Assembly (NCBI GenBank): GCA_037576195.1
Contig: CM075102.1
Location: 38,684,745-38,748,744, forward strand
Length of the DNA stretch: 64,000 nucleotides
Origin: Phytoseiulus persimilis
Lineage: Eukaryota > Arthropoda > Arachnida > Mesostigmata > Phytoseiidae
Direction of reading: 5' to 3'
Shown here in pieces: positions 1-12,200 of the stretch. Position 1 is the first letter of the stretch. Every line of letters begins with the position of its first letter. Position numbers and translations under genes: made by a program. The notes below the pieces were generated by a model, which was given only the letters and a program-made list of their open reading frames with translations, was not told the origin of the DNA and searched no databases.

Positions 1-875
1 GGTGCGGGTGCTCGCGGTGTCGACTGGTCATTTTCATCGCAATAGTTGATGCGGTGTTTTTGACTGGCCTTGTGATAGGTGAGCTTTTTTTTCTCTTGTC
101 GAAGATTCAGGCTGATCCACTGTTGGATTCCTGCGTGGGCATCTTGGCTATGGATGTCACAGTGGAGGTTTCGAATGTTATCTGCTTGCAGGCCTTATAC
201 TTCTGAGCGGCGGGGCCGAGGTGGAGACGTCATACTCCGGGCGCGTGGAGGAGTCGCGGCGGGTGTTGGTCACGGAGGAGACCAACACCCTCAGTGCCAC
301 CCGGTGGAAGACGGGGCTGAGAACCCGCGGGCTGGAGGATCGCCCGGAGGATCCGAGGCCAAACGTAGCATATACGACACGAGTCCCGCCGGACTCGTTC
401 GTTTGTCGTCCGACGAAGCGGGCCATTCTGTGCTATATAGCTCCATGCTCCGACAGAGCGTGACGCTGGGCCCTAGCCTGGTCGAGAAGCCGTCGATCGT
501 GTCTGTGCGGAAGGTCGGGGATGCGGCCCTGCCTTTGTGTCCCAACCTTGAGTGTTTTGAAGAGATAGAGGTGTAAAGAAAATGAATGTAGTATAGTATT
601 CGAAGTCGAAATTCGTGTGGTATACGTTAACTCAGCGCTTAGATTCATGCGTATCGTTAGAGAACTCAGGGTGTGAATATATCTATTGTTCAAGATTGAA
701 ATACCTAGCATGCTTTACATCGCTGAAGGGGTTCAGTTAGAACCACCTTAAGCTGGACTCTGGCCAGTCGAGTGGTTGAGCGCGTTCCAGCATAATTCTC
801 ATGGAGGAGATCGAGTAATCGTTATCGATCTTTGGAGTTACTTTCGGGTTTCCCCTCTTTGAGGATCTCGAGTTG
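1..875. other. GC-rich unassigned left edge
   Basis: No gene can be supported here. Roughly 180-540 is visibly richer in G and C than the rest of the window and stays open in two plus-strand frames, but neither shows a domain, and the longer frame has no ATG at its beginning. The segment could be the degenerate 3' end of a non-LTR element or simple GC-rich intergenic DNA. The stretch 580-875 is AT-richer and shows nothing. Confidence 0.3.
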
Positions 876-1745
876 TTAAATGTGATCGGTGTGATCCATC
901 AAGTATTTGGAGGCCGTTGATTCCTCTGGTTCTTTTTCGAGCCGGGAAATCTTATTTTGGTATATCGCGCGTCCATCATGCCAGTTTCCTCTGTGTCGAT
1001 CATAGAGGCGTTGTTCAGCTTCGGGCTCATTACGTAGATCGTGAATCTCTTGTTTGAGCATTTGAATTTCTGTTTCGGCAAGCTCGAGTTTGCGAGTTTC
1101 CTCTGACACGACGGGATCATCTGCACCGATCGGGATGGACGGTCTGTATACTTCTTCCTCTAGATCAGAGGCGGGCAAAGTGCGGCCCGCGAGTTGACAC
1201 CTGCGTTCGAGCAGGGTTTTGCACAGCTCAATCGCTCAAAATCGCCAAATCGCTCCCATGGAGGCACTTCCATGGAGTGTTCACTTTTCGTTCGTCACAT
1301 CAACGTGTCATGATATTTCTGGAGCCCAGATTTCTCATTCTCGCCAAGAAAACAATGCCTGAGTTCGAAACCCCATCTTTGTCGGTTGTTGCTCTTTGGA
1401 GTCACGTCATAAGGCCCACGAATACAAAAAGCTCGCTGAGATACGTTCTCTGAAGCGCCCCGTAAGTTTGAACCGCCGCGATGTTCCTCTGCACTGCGGC
1501 CCGCGGGCCGCACAAAGTTGCCCACCCCTGCTCTAGATAGTCTGGATTTGTATCCAGGGGGTCCGATGCGGCAGGCTAACTGTTGTTGGCCGCAGATTCC
1601 TTGGGAGTTTCCTCTAGGAAACTTCGCAGCTTTTGTCGTAAGCATTCGACTGTACGCTCGAATTCAGAGATGGTATTTTGATTCGCGGCGCATTCCTCTG
1701 TTCCGGCGTGTTCTGCCGATCCAAGCGCAGGAGTCGCGCAACATG
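876..1745 (-). pseudogene. Decayed coiled-coil reading frame split by a hAT element
   Basis: On the minus strand one frame runs from about 1745 to 1531, is interrupted by the hAT insertion at 1166-1530, and continues in the same frame from 1165 to a stop at 876-878 once the element and one copy of its 8-bp target duplication are removed. The conceptual product is strongly charged and heptad-rich (for example LAETEIQMLKQEIHDLRNE in the distal part and FERTVECLRQKLRSFLEE in the proximal part), typical of a coiled coil. One in-frame TAG lies a short way upstream of the insertion, just before PAASDPLDTNPDY. I do not recognise the protein. A Gag-like region of an old retroelement or a host pseudogene are both possible. 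An intron hiding the TAG cannot be excluded. Confidence 0.45.
1166..1530. mobile_element. Non-autonomous hAT element (MITE) with intact TSD
   Basis: A 365-bp element bounded by imperfect terminal inverted repeats: the left end begins CAGAGGCGGGCAAAG and the complement of the right end begins CAGGGGTGGGCAAC, each followed by TGCGGCCCGCG. It is flanked by a perfect 8-bp direct repeat, CTCTAGAT, at 1158-1165 and 1531-1538. The CAGGGGTGGGCAAC-type terminus with an 8-bp duplication is characteristic of hAT superfamily transposons. There is no transposase frame inside, so it must have been mobilised in trans. It interrupts the coiled-coil frame described separately. The perfect duplication suggests a fairly recent insertion compared with the surrounding decay. 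Confidence 0.85.
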
Positions 1746-3965
1746 GCATTGGAATACAGGTGTGGGCTGGAAGACATCAGATAAGATCCGAGTATTGTGG
1801 CTCTTATTAAAGGATGAATCACACGAGGCGATAAAGCTCAAGCTAAACAAAGAATCGAGTAATGGGATGCCCGGGAGAATAACACCGGAGCGCCATCGAA
1901 ACTTCCAGGAAGAGCCATGCAATTTCGCATGCATAGGGTAATATGAATTTACCTGCTGCCAAGAGGCAGAGCGGTATGTGTTCATTAACTGGAAGGTGAC
2001 CGGTGACGATCTCCTTCGGTTGTGTATTCAATATGACGAGGAGACGGTCAATAAACACCCATTCAATCATGATGTTTTTGATTGGATTCGGAGGGACCGA
2101 TTGCTCGCCGTAAGCCAAGGGCGAATAATGACCAGCACAGGAACAGTCATCACGTGAGCTGGTGCACGCCGTACCCATGGAGCGTGACTAGGCATCGCAG
2201 CGGTTGCGAACCGCGGTTCCGGAACCGCAAGAAGCCGCGCGGAAGGAATCTAGCGCCCTTATCAGCGAGCCGAGACCTTCACCGTGCACTGCCTTGGGAG
2301 ACCTCAGTTCGAATGGTAGAATGGGAGCCGAAATTTCAGTGAAAGTTCAGAAGTATCATTTGAAGCCACTCCCTGAGGAGCTTGCCACGATGGCGATGCT
2401 ACTCCATTGCTCACCAGGGCCATGCCTCGAAGGAACGAGAGCGCCAAATTTCTAAAATCACCATGCTCTCTGCTTCGTCTCACGTCGCACCGTCGCGCTG
2501 CGCATGTCGCATGGTACGGATCCTTGCACGAATCGTCAAAAATATCTCTCTGAGCTCGCTCTTGTTATCCGGTTCTGTCCGAGAGAATCCCGTTTCCTAT
2601 CACTAGGAATATTTCCCACTCTACGGGAGACCATGAGTGGTTTTGCTAAAGTGGTGCACACAAAAAGTTGGGTCTGGGAATGGTTTTCGAAACGTGGCTT
2701 ACAAGCCAAATGCTTAGTCTGTTCCAGCGTGGGAGTTCAAATGGAGCTAGAATGTTCGAGACATTCCACACGTTTTCGCACGATAGGATGCTCCAGATAC
2801 CTGACTCCCAGCAGCTGGAGGGAACGAAAAATATAGCTCTGACCGTAGCTGCATTTGCCTTCGGAGTTCCAAACCCAGTAAGTAATTGTTTTCGTATCTC
2901 GAAACTCAGGAATTAAAGACGGAAAGATCGACGAGCGCTTTGAGCAAACATTTGAGGACACAGCATGGATTGAACGAAAACAGTCCACTGCCGACTCGTG
3001 ACTCATCATCGACGGATCGAGCGACAAATTCTGAGCGAGCCCTTATCATTTCGGCCGTTGGTCGCGGTTCTTCGCGGTTCTTACTTGCGGTTCCTTGCGA
3101 TGCCTAAGCGTGACTGGTTGACCGAGAAAACCGATGAACGCGGACTCGTTTCGAGCCTTTGGATATGCCCCCATCTCGTTTTTATCCGGTGGTCGCCATA
3201 TCGTGAACATCCATTCCCGCATCCTGAACCACCCTCAACTCGAATTCCCCTCGATACAATTCCGCGGTCTCCGGGAGATTTAATGTGTATCCCAGATGTA
3301 ACATAGACCTCTGAAGCGTGACATTCATTCGGAATTTTCTCCCCGAAGTTTTAGTTCCCTAGAGAATCAAAAGAGGAACCGCTCATAGAAGAGATGCGAA
3401 AACAAGGTGTTTAGGTGCCGATCAAATTTCTATCGAGGTATCCGATGAAAATTCGAAATGGTCGTAAAGTCTTCACACGTACATTTCTCTCTGAAACGAT
3501 CAGTTTTCGAGGCCACCAAAACAGCGACTACGTTCCTTACCCAACACACTGTATGTTCGTTGCTGATAATAATTTTAACCAGTCAGGATCTTCACGGAAC
3601 ATCCGAGTACAGGATATCCCAAGTTACTGTTGACCGCATTGTTGGAAAGTTCCTAGCAGCGAATGACTATAGGAGAGCATAAGGTAATATATGCTGAGAT
3701 CGAATTCCTCCTTCGATGAAAGCCGTAAAGACCCAAAGAAACAATGCGGGATGCTAATCAAGCTCGGAGAACACAAAGCGATCGCATCTGGTCTTCTCGC
3801 CCTTTGGATCTGCTACATCGGATCTGTCAGCCCGATGTATTCAGATTCGTTGAGGGTACATACCTCCGACAGATCATTCCTTCGGATCTCCTGACCTCGA
3901 GTTCAATGTTCAAGAGGTTCCTCAATATCGACTCACACTTAGCGGAGCGGTTGAATCTGATGTAA
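1746..3965. other. Gene-poor stretch, no supported feature
   Basis: Several short frames are open on both strands (for example a plus-strand run of about 67 codons at 1955-2157), but none has an ATG in context, a domain, or matching splice partners. I see no repeat array or RNA gene. This is probably intergenic DNA made of old insertions. Confidence 0.3.
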
Positions 3966-4205
3966 TGGGACATCGTGCTCAGCAACGTGACCCGCTGAGC
4001 AGAAGCACCGAACCGACTTAACCGGTACACTCGGCCAGGAAGAGCTCGGTCGGTTTCGAGCTACTCTCACGTGTTATGAGATGATGCGATGAAGTATCGT
4101 TCAATGGCCGGGTCATGTCCGAGGGATCGAAACTATGTTTGTGCTCAGGAAAGCAGTGGTTGAGAATGTAGATCCTTCGAAGCCTCGTGCAAACAGATGA
4201 ACGAG
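3966..4205 (-). pseudogene. Duplicated, frameshifted phospholipase C exon fragment
   Basis: This stretch aligns by eye with 8065-8293, which holds the end of a PLC intron and the catalytic X-domain exon. Shared blocks include the intron piece CATCG...AGCAACGTGAC, the exon core encoding DMTRPL, and the donor side GATGATGCGATGAAGTA. In the copy one base is missing after the DMTRPL codons, so the frame shifts just before the catalytic SSHNT motif, and several upstream codons are changed. Because the neighbouring intron is also copied, this is a genomic (segmental) duplication rather than a retrocopy. It lies downstream of the end of the functional gene on the same strand. No other PLC exon copy was found around it. 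Confidence 0.7.
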
Positions 4206-5450
4206 AAACCTGGAGCTTGGGATGGAGAGCCAAGCCCCGCGAGGATACCAGCGAGGATATATTATGCGAGCGAGGATACCAATCAAAATTTGGACAGCAC
4301 ACCAGGTTTCATGCCCCTCCGCGGTTATCGTTCTCTGAACTGGGGTGGTAGGCTCGCAACCGATGAGAATATTTACCCGTGTTCTTGAAAGTATTCGCCG
4401 AGCTGAGTCTCAATGACAGTGAGTGCCACGGTCGCTGTGCATGCCCGGGCGTGACGTACGAGATGTTAGAGATGCAGAACAAGATGACAAGTTCCAGATA
4501 CAGAATTAGCCCAATGACACGCCGTTTCTTCCTTCCGCTAGACAGCCCCAGAGAATGTCTTGGACCGCGAGGCGTCACAGCTTGGCTCTGGAATGCCTTC
4601 ATCCCCATCATATCGCGGCGGGAACAGTGTAAAATGAATCTGCGTGCAAGAGACCAAGCAGAGCGAAAGTCTTCAGATCAAACTTTCCTCATCGACACCT
4701 CTTATCAGGGACCAGCGGGGCTTCCCCAGTCTTAGCGACCGAGTCGCAGACTCAAGTCACCGAGACCTAACAGTCCGCGGTTCGGGAGTGCTCGGGCGGT
4801 AAATCGAGGACCTATGGATTCGTGAAGAGATTGACGAACAAGCTTTAACTTCACGCCCTTATGTTCGTTGAATTATGAACAGCGTGATTTATTGAACGGC
4901 TATAGTTAATCGAAATTGCAATTGAACCAAGATTATGCTGTCCCATGCTGGAAGCCGAGGAACCTTAAAAGAACTACGCGCAAAACCCAACAAGCTGTTT
5001 CGGTGACATCCCCGTAAAACTACCAACTTTGATGGCTTCAGCGGCTCGAACTGACACAAAGAATCAATTCCGTTCCTACGGTCCAAATTCAAATCAGACA
5101 CGAGTAGTTGTTCACCCGTGACCGAATAAATAGTAGAGAAAATGAATCCAACCGATCAGATGATCGACAAAAATTCTCCCATGCAGGGTAAGGTTACCTT
5201 GATGAGCCGCCTCCGATGACTCCTGAGATTTCAGAAACACTGAGATATTTACATAAATCTGCCGCAACAGAAACAGTCGGCGCAGAACAGATTTGAATCA
5301 TTAACGCGACCGTTGTCCCCCATTTCTTATACAATGGAAACGGGGAACGGACAGCGCGCGAAACAGATGAAATTCTGTCACAAATGTTCCACGATATCCC
5401 AATATCGATCGTTGATAGCAAGAATACTAGGGAGACTCCGATCGACGAGG
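4206..5450. other. 3' flank of the PLC gene, nothing supported
   Basis: No exon with splice partners is visible. A short imperfect tandem of AGCGAGGATACC-like units occurs at about 4240-4280. The remainder looks like unique intergenic sequence. Confidence 0.3.
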
Positions 5451-8400
5451 TTACAGCGTGCGATATTGGGAGCCCTTGCGAATATCTATGTGGACAAACA
5501 ACGAGGCAGGAACAATTTTCTCGAACCACGGATTCCGAAGATGAACATGTCGATACCCGGTGCGGACAGCTGTAAGCGGAATCGCGTATTTGCCAAGTTT
5601 CAGATTCTTGCCGGTTCGCGAGTCGTCTTTGACTATGAAGACTAGGAATGCAAGATCGGGAACTTCGACGATGAACTCGAAAGTACGATTCCAGTTCGGA
5701 TTGAAACCTGATGGGAAGCGGATGGGTTAGTCCTTTCCGAACGTCGAAATGACTCGTAGAGCATTCCTATCGAATTGTCGCGTAAAAATTAGACCTGATC
5801 AGTGAATGGAAGCTGTGTGATGATCGTACCGTTATTTCTCACGAAATCCGTCTCTGCGCTGGCACGATCTTTAGGATGGCCAACGATTTTCACGAGAACG
5901 TATGGATCTACTACCTCCCCTTCGAGAGATTCATCGGGTTTCGGAATGTGCTGTCCGCTGATTATCTGGGAGTCGATATCATATGAGCCTTTATGAGACT
6001 ATGGCTCCAGCGAAGGTCCCAATCTTGGCCGATTCAATGTGGGAACTTACCTTAATGGTGACAGTCCGACATAGACTTGGAGGAGGCTCATCAAAGTCGA
6101 ATTCATCGAGATCTTGTCTCAATATGCGAGGCTTCAGAACGTAACCGCAGTTGCCGTTTTGAGCGAACTTTGCTATGTTGTAGAACATGCTGCTGTCCGC
6201 CGTCTGATAGTTCAATGCGACTGAGGAGACGTTGAAGACAGGTATTAGTGAATGAATCTGGAGTCTATCGTCCCCATGCTAGAGATATGTTGCTCTCATC
6301 TGCGAGCCTGTGGTCAATCTCTTACCGATTTGACAGCCACTGTTGAAGAACGGTATAGGATTGTAGTTCGTGGACGAAGTCCTACTTCCTTTCGGATATA
6401 TACGCGCCAAGTGTTTCTGAGCGTACTTCATGAAATTCCGCCTTTCTCCGCCGTTGAGCATTTTGAGACACTTGGATTCGCTGAACGAAGCCATCTGGTT
6501 CGGACGCCCTGCGAGGCAACAGAATCTCGGAAATGATTCTCTCCACCGGTAACCAAGCTTGCTGCAATCGAGAGAAAGCGCAACTCACAGGCCTGTGTAT
6601 CTTCCAGACTGTGAAAAGGAGTAGCGACAACGTAGTTGACGCAGTCTGATAATTCTTGAGTGAGATTCAGCTTTCCGCGGCCGGAGGTGCGTCTCAGAGA
6701 ACGCCGAAGTCTGCTGTTCTTCTCCTTGGGTTCCCTGAGGATTGGAATCACTCAATACAGCTCTGAAAAACAGCTCGCCATCTGTTTCCGGAAGGAAAAC
6801 ACATCGAGTTGTGTGAAAGAGCGGTTTACTGACCCCCTGGTTTCACGGGAGGACGACGCGACGGCTCTTTCGTAAGAAACGTCTGCATCCTTCTTCCCCT
6901 CATCACCTTCGTTGGAAGACCCACTTCCGAAGTGCTCCGAAACCTGAAAGTCATCAGTGCAGGGAAAATGGATCCGTAGTGAATGGATCGAATATCGATG
7001 GAACGTTACTCTTCCCTAGAAACAAAAGTGTCGACCACAGCCTCTGACCTCTGAGGAGTCGCTCACATAGCCAAGACCTTCAGCGTCAGTCACATTTAGG
7101 GTTTGTAAAGGCTCTTGCTCCTCTCTGACCTCGTGAAGGTCCCTGTTGGTTTCCAGTTTCTTACACTGAAAGATAGATTCCTCTTTCTGAAAATAATCCG
7201 TAATCGTCGAACACAGATCCCGTACGTGAGCCTCCGCATCGACCAGACCAGGGCTTTTCAGGAAAATTCTCAAACCTTTATGAGTATCTTGTATTTTAGC
7301 TGCTCAGGAGACGGTAGCTCAAGGAGGTCCTCCACAGTATCGTCGCAGTAATACTCTGAAAGACAGAAAGGGAACAAGGACATGAGCACACATCTCAATG
7401 CTCGGTGCTATCGGTTCATCTCTTACGTGGCGGAGATGTGAGGAACGAGCTATTCGAAGCTGCGAGATGTGAGTTTTTGGAAATCAAGTCAGATAATTTC
7501 GATGCGACACAAACCTCCCAGGTAAGAGCGGAAATACGAGGCCATTTTTTTCTGCTGTTCCTGTGTACAATGGTTCTCGATAGAGAGGATGACGGGGTAA
7601 CTGGAATAATCGGCCACCTTCAACAATGAGTACGCCGAGAACGATGACTCGCGAAGAGAAGAGTCCTTCAATGACCGAATTCATCTACATTCTGTTAATA
7701 TCAGAACTCGCCGTCAGACGAGTGTTACTAACGGAGAAGTTTGGAAGGCGTAAGTTGAAATGGCCTCTAGGACGTCCTTTAGGAGAATTTTCGTCGTTAG
7801 AGTGTATCCATGGAATACCACAGGCTCGGAATTTTGTCCGTCCCAGACGTCCACTGGAATTCGGTTCATCAAGTTAGTAGACTCGGTATAGGCTTCGGGT
7901 GAATTGCTCTCAATTTGATGGTTCTACTCACATTCGAGACAGCGGCATCCTCTCTTCATCGCCTTAATGTAACCTTCGACGCTGGAAGCGCCCACGAGTT
8001 GGTGATTTAGAAGGTACCTTCAACGAAATTTCCGCTTGAAATCAGCTCGATAGTGTCAGAAGGTTGGGGGCATCGCCCGAAGCAACGTGACAGACTCCAC
8101 CAGCCAGAGCATCGGAGCGAGCCGGAAAAATATCGATCAGTTCCGTGTTCCACTCACGTGTTGTGAGATGATGCGATGAAGTACTCGCTCAGAGGCCGGG
8201 TCATATCCTGACAAACGGAGCGGTGTTTGTGATCAAATATGTCCTGACGGTCGGAGAGCAGAAATGCCTCGAAACCTCGCACAGTAAGATGACCGTCGGA
8301 GCCCCAATCCTGCGAAAGCGAGAAAAAGAGTGTTCACTCATTGGAGCGCTCTACAAGCCATTCCTCATCGCGAGGAAAGAACAGCGCTCTCCCTGGTCCG

Positions 8401-9216
8401 CGGAGAAAGTACAGAAACAGTTCATTCGAATCAGGAAAAGATAGAAACCTCATGTGTGGATTCGGTGAGCGTTCGGATGAGCTGCTGGCACTCAGTCAGG
8501 GGACACAGTTCGCTCTGCTCTCGCTTCAGGAAGCGCTGCAATTCTTCGGCTCCCATCAGCTCAGTACCTTTGGCTTTATATCTGCGACAAATGAAGGAGT
8601 TGGAGAAACTCGGCAACGATCGAGAATACGATGGAGCACCTGACTCTCAGCGCATCTCATCTCTCTATATAACTCACACTCTCGGGACGAGCGCGGAAAA
8701 AACAAACTCACTTGTCAAAAATCTCAACTATCTCTGGTCTACTGAGCAGAGAGTTGTAGAATAGCACGAATTCGTCCTTATCAAGAACATCCTCTCCGTC
8801 GATCGGCAACCGATTCTTATTCGCTGCCTGCAATTTGAGGGAGCCCCGCTAAAGCCGGATTTGAGCTTATCGAGCTGGAAACGAATTCCACTCCGAGCGA
8901 AGAGTACGCAACGAATCAGCTTGACCAAGTCCGATCTCTTGGAAAAAAGACCAGCTCTCGAGAAGACCAATGACTCCAGCAAAATTACTCACTTCAAATA
9001 GTTTCCGAATGACCTTCTTCGGAGCGGCCTTATTCATTTGCTTGAGGAGTTCAACACACTCGGAGAAGTTTAATACCCCGTTCCCGTTCACGTCGGCTCG
9101 AGCGAATTGGGCTTTGATCCAGCTGTCGAACGCTTCCTGTCTTTCAGAGCTTCTGTAGGCTGCTACAAGATGCGAGAGAACTCGCTGCCATGCATCAGCT
9201 GTTTCTTTCGTGCGAG
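5451..9216 (-). CDS. Phosphoinositide phospholipase C, delta/eta-like (EF-hand, X, Y, C2 exons)
   Basis: Hydrolyses PIP2 to IP3 and diacylglycerol at the plasma membrane in response to calcium. Fifteen exons with GT-AG boundaries and agreeing phases read downwards: 8993-9216, 8712-8827, 8449-8581, 8158-8309, 7932-8017, 7733-7853, 7515-7600, 7276-7355, 7049-7165, 6834-6943, 6589-6734, 6326-6508, 6051-6220, 5830-5965 and 5451-5707 (TAA at 5451). The first exons carry the end of a PH domain ([13 protein letters not shown]) and an EF-hand ([12 protein letters not shown]). The X domain has the catalytic histidines in SSHNT and VFHGYT and the calcium-ligand motif SIENHC. An acidic linker follows (7049-6834), then the Y domain ([37 protein letters not shown]) and a C2 domain ([30 protein letters not shown]). 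No TIM-barrel residue that I can check is missing. There is no beta-type C-terminal tail and no SH2/SH3, so beta and gamma types are excluded. The N-terminus lies further upstream. Confidence 0.93.
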
Positions 9217-12200
9217 CTGCAAACGGGAATCTTCCTGCTCAAGTTCACATCGTACTGAACTGTTGGACGGTGGGTTTCGTCACTCAAATTGAGGTCGTCG
9301 ACTCCAACTGAGTCCCAACACAGATACATGCACGCCCTTCAAACGTTCGTTGAGATGTGTCTAGACCAGTGGTTGGCGAACTTTTCCCATCCCAACTTTT
9401 CCGGCCCCGGGTCTAGGGAAGGCTGTTGTTGCCATATATCGTATCAATACAAAATCTGCTGCTGGCTACTCGTGCTGAGAAGGAAGTTATGTAAATCCCG
9501 ATAGTTCTGGGACCCAGAGTGCCGACACCGAACGTGAGGTTGCGAGCAGTTGACGGTGGGAACGTGAAAGAAATCGCGAGGTTTTCCGAACAACGAAGAC
9601 GAGAGAAGAAACGTGGCCACAGAACACGTGAAAGGGCGTATGAGGGACTCGGAGTAAAACCTATGGGAAAGCATATCCTCTGAAACGCTCATTGACTCCC
9701 TTCCTCTCGGTTGGCTGGGTTCAACGCAGAGGGAATTCTCAACGGCTCGGTATGATCGATTGAAAGAATTTCCAGAGAGGCACACCACAACGGTTTCCAC
9801 TGAGAGGTAGGATTTTACTCACAGCTGTCGTCAATGACGGTGTTATTTGGCTCAGGTTGTACTTGACCTTGAGCCCTCCTTTTATTCCGGAGTCGATCAC
9901 TTGTATTTCGTTTTCCCAAATTCAGGATAACAGGCAGCAGTCTTCTCCAGAAGAGAAGATGCAACTTTCTCAGCTGTAACTTCCAGATTGGGTAAACGCA
10001 ATCGTGGTTGCTTCAGGGTGACACATCACGGAGCTCGTATTCTCTGCGGGCGACCACGCGATCATCGATTGAGGCTTTCTGCCTTCACGAGCGACCTGTC
10101 TTCGCCACGGCAAGCGACTACGGGTGACGATTCAGGGGCATTGTCACAAAGCGCACTCGCACGGTTGTGATCGCCTCTCGGGGAGAGTGCCCAGACGCGA
10201 GCTAATAAGCGCGATGTGTTCCGTACTCAATGCAGTCGTTCGATTCACTTTGCGGGAGCCGGCCAGCCGGAGTTTACTCATAACGGTCCCGAAAGTGGAG
10301 CGCGAGTAATGACGTCAATTATGGTAGTGTTTGTATACAGCGTTTCGGTCAGCGCCCTCCCTCTGCGCGAGGATGACCCTGCGGAACTAGTCACGATTGC
10401 TACGCCAATGCGGTCGCCACGTACATACTCACCTTCATGGCGAAGCTATGAAATTGTATACACAACAGAGCCAACGACTCCTGCTGATCAAAGGCAGGTA
10501 TGTTATACACTTCACAAGTTCAGTACCGCTGGATTATCACAAAAGAAGAGCCACACTCCTCACAACTGTTCGAAGCTTCGTCGAAGTCCACGGTTCGGGG
10601 ACGAATCCATTCCACAACAAACCGATCGATGACTCGGTTGGTCACTCGAACGTTCGGCTGTGCGGCCGCCTCTTCGCTCTCTCGATCGTTCCGGTGTTTA
10701 TTATTGTTGTTTTTGTTATCGTTAGTTGCGATTGTCAACGCCGCCGTTGTTCTCATCTTCTGGTGGGCTTCACTGCTGAGAACCCTTCACACTAGTGAAT
10801 GGGGGTCATAACTCTGTCTGAGGCGTGTACGTTCCGCTGGATCGTACGACGAGGCAACGTTAAACCGAGGGTTATGGGGCCGTGTATATCAATAAAAATT
10901 GCCAGCGGGGACGTCGAAGGCAACTCCATTCGCTTATTTTGTCGACTCAACGCTCACCACCTTTTTCAGCCGATCATAGTTCTCCGACACTTGAAAACTC
11001 GCTCTCTTGCCGCGCACGACAGGACCGTTCGACTAGTCTCCATATTTTTTGAACTCTACTGGCGAGTAGAGATTCGATCCCTTGGGTGTCACAATGCCGG
11101 TTCGCATCGAATTCCTCCGTTTCATATCCAGAGAAAAAAATGAAAAAAACATAGCAGTTCTGGCCGAGAGCACCATAACGAAGTTCCTCAGCAATCTCTC
11201 AAAAGGGAGCGGCCTGATGAAAATTATTCCCCGTCAACTTGTTTCTGCCGGAAATATGGAGTCGAAACGCGCATAGTGCGTCCTCGTTCACCGCATTCGA
11301 CTCAAAGTTGAGCGAATGGGTACAGTTCGAGTTTCAGTTTTTTTTCCCGAGATTACAACCGCGAAAAACTCGGGAGCTAAGATTAAGATCGTTTAGGCAG
11401 CCAAGGTAGAGAGAGGAAAACAGAACGTCCGTGCCGTGTGGAGAGCCATATCATCATGGAACTTGAGGCAGGTTCACACGGTCAGTGCGTGCCGAAGACA
11501 ACCACATCTCGCATGTTGCAAAATATGATTAGAGGCGCCACCTCCGAGCCGGGGCATACGGATGAGAAACCCGGCCGTCGGCCATTCTTTCAAGTATTCT
11601 GTCTCGACAAGATCGTCGATGGGGTAGCCGGGTGCGATAAATAAGGACGCCATGAAGTCTCGGAAAAGACATGAACTTGAACTTTACCAAGTTGGCTGAA
11701 GATTGATTCGAATGAGGCAAACGAAGTCGTAAATTGTGCGTCTTGATTCCGGCTGTCCGACCGAGAAAAAGTCTACCAAAATCACTGGAAAAGTGGCAGA
11801 GTCGTGCTCCGTCGTTTCCTAGAGAAAGCTAAGGAACCTTAACATAGTTTCCCAGCCGGAACTGCCATGTTTTTCCAGTTTTCTTCCTAACTAGGAAAAT
11901 CGACGCAAAGCGTTGCGGAAAGCAGTTCGTCTCGAAAGAAGATGAGCCAGCCAACAAATCAAAGACCGCCCAGCTGGCGCCGCCTTTCACGTTTTTCGTC
12001 ACATGTCTCTTAGTTCGGTGAGGCTGTTCCCGTGAGGTACGTACCCATCGTTTCATACCATCCCAAGGGATTCAACTGTCCAGCTATATTCGAGTGGTAT
12101 GATTGTCCGGGCGAATGTATGTGATATGATGCAAAATCGCATGCATGTACAAAGACCGACAAGCTACACATGAGAGCATGCTGGACGGAAGCTGTGATAA

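Noticed and set aside
1955..2157. Plus-strand open stretch containing KVTGDDLLRLCIQYDEET
   Set aside because: Looks protein-like but lacks a start, an acceptor or any partner exon, and the opposite strand is open as well.
5281..5577. Plus-strand frame with few stops, first read as a pseudogene
   Set aside because: It is the complement of the last PLC C2 exon (5451-5707) and its 3' flank; the minus strand gives an unmistakable C2 domain.
7166..7275. Continuation of the PLC frame through [14 protein letters not shown]
   Set aside because: It would need a frameshift. Reading it as an intron from GTTTGAG to CTTTCAG keeps phase and restores the usual PLC spacing (LIK followed by CKK).
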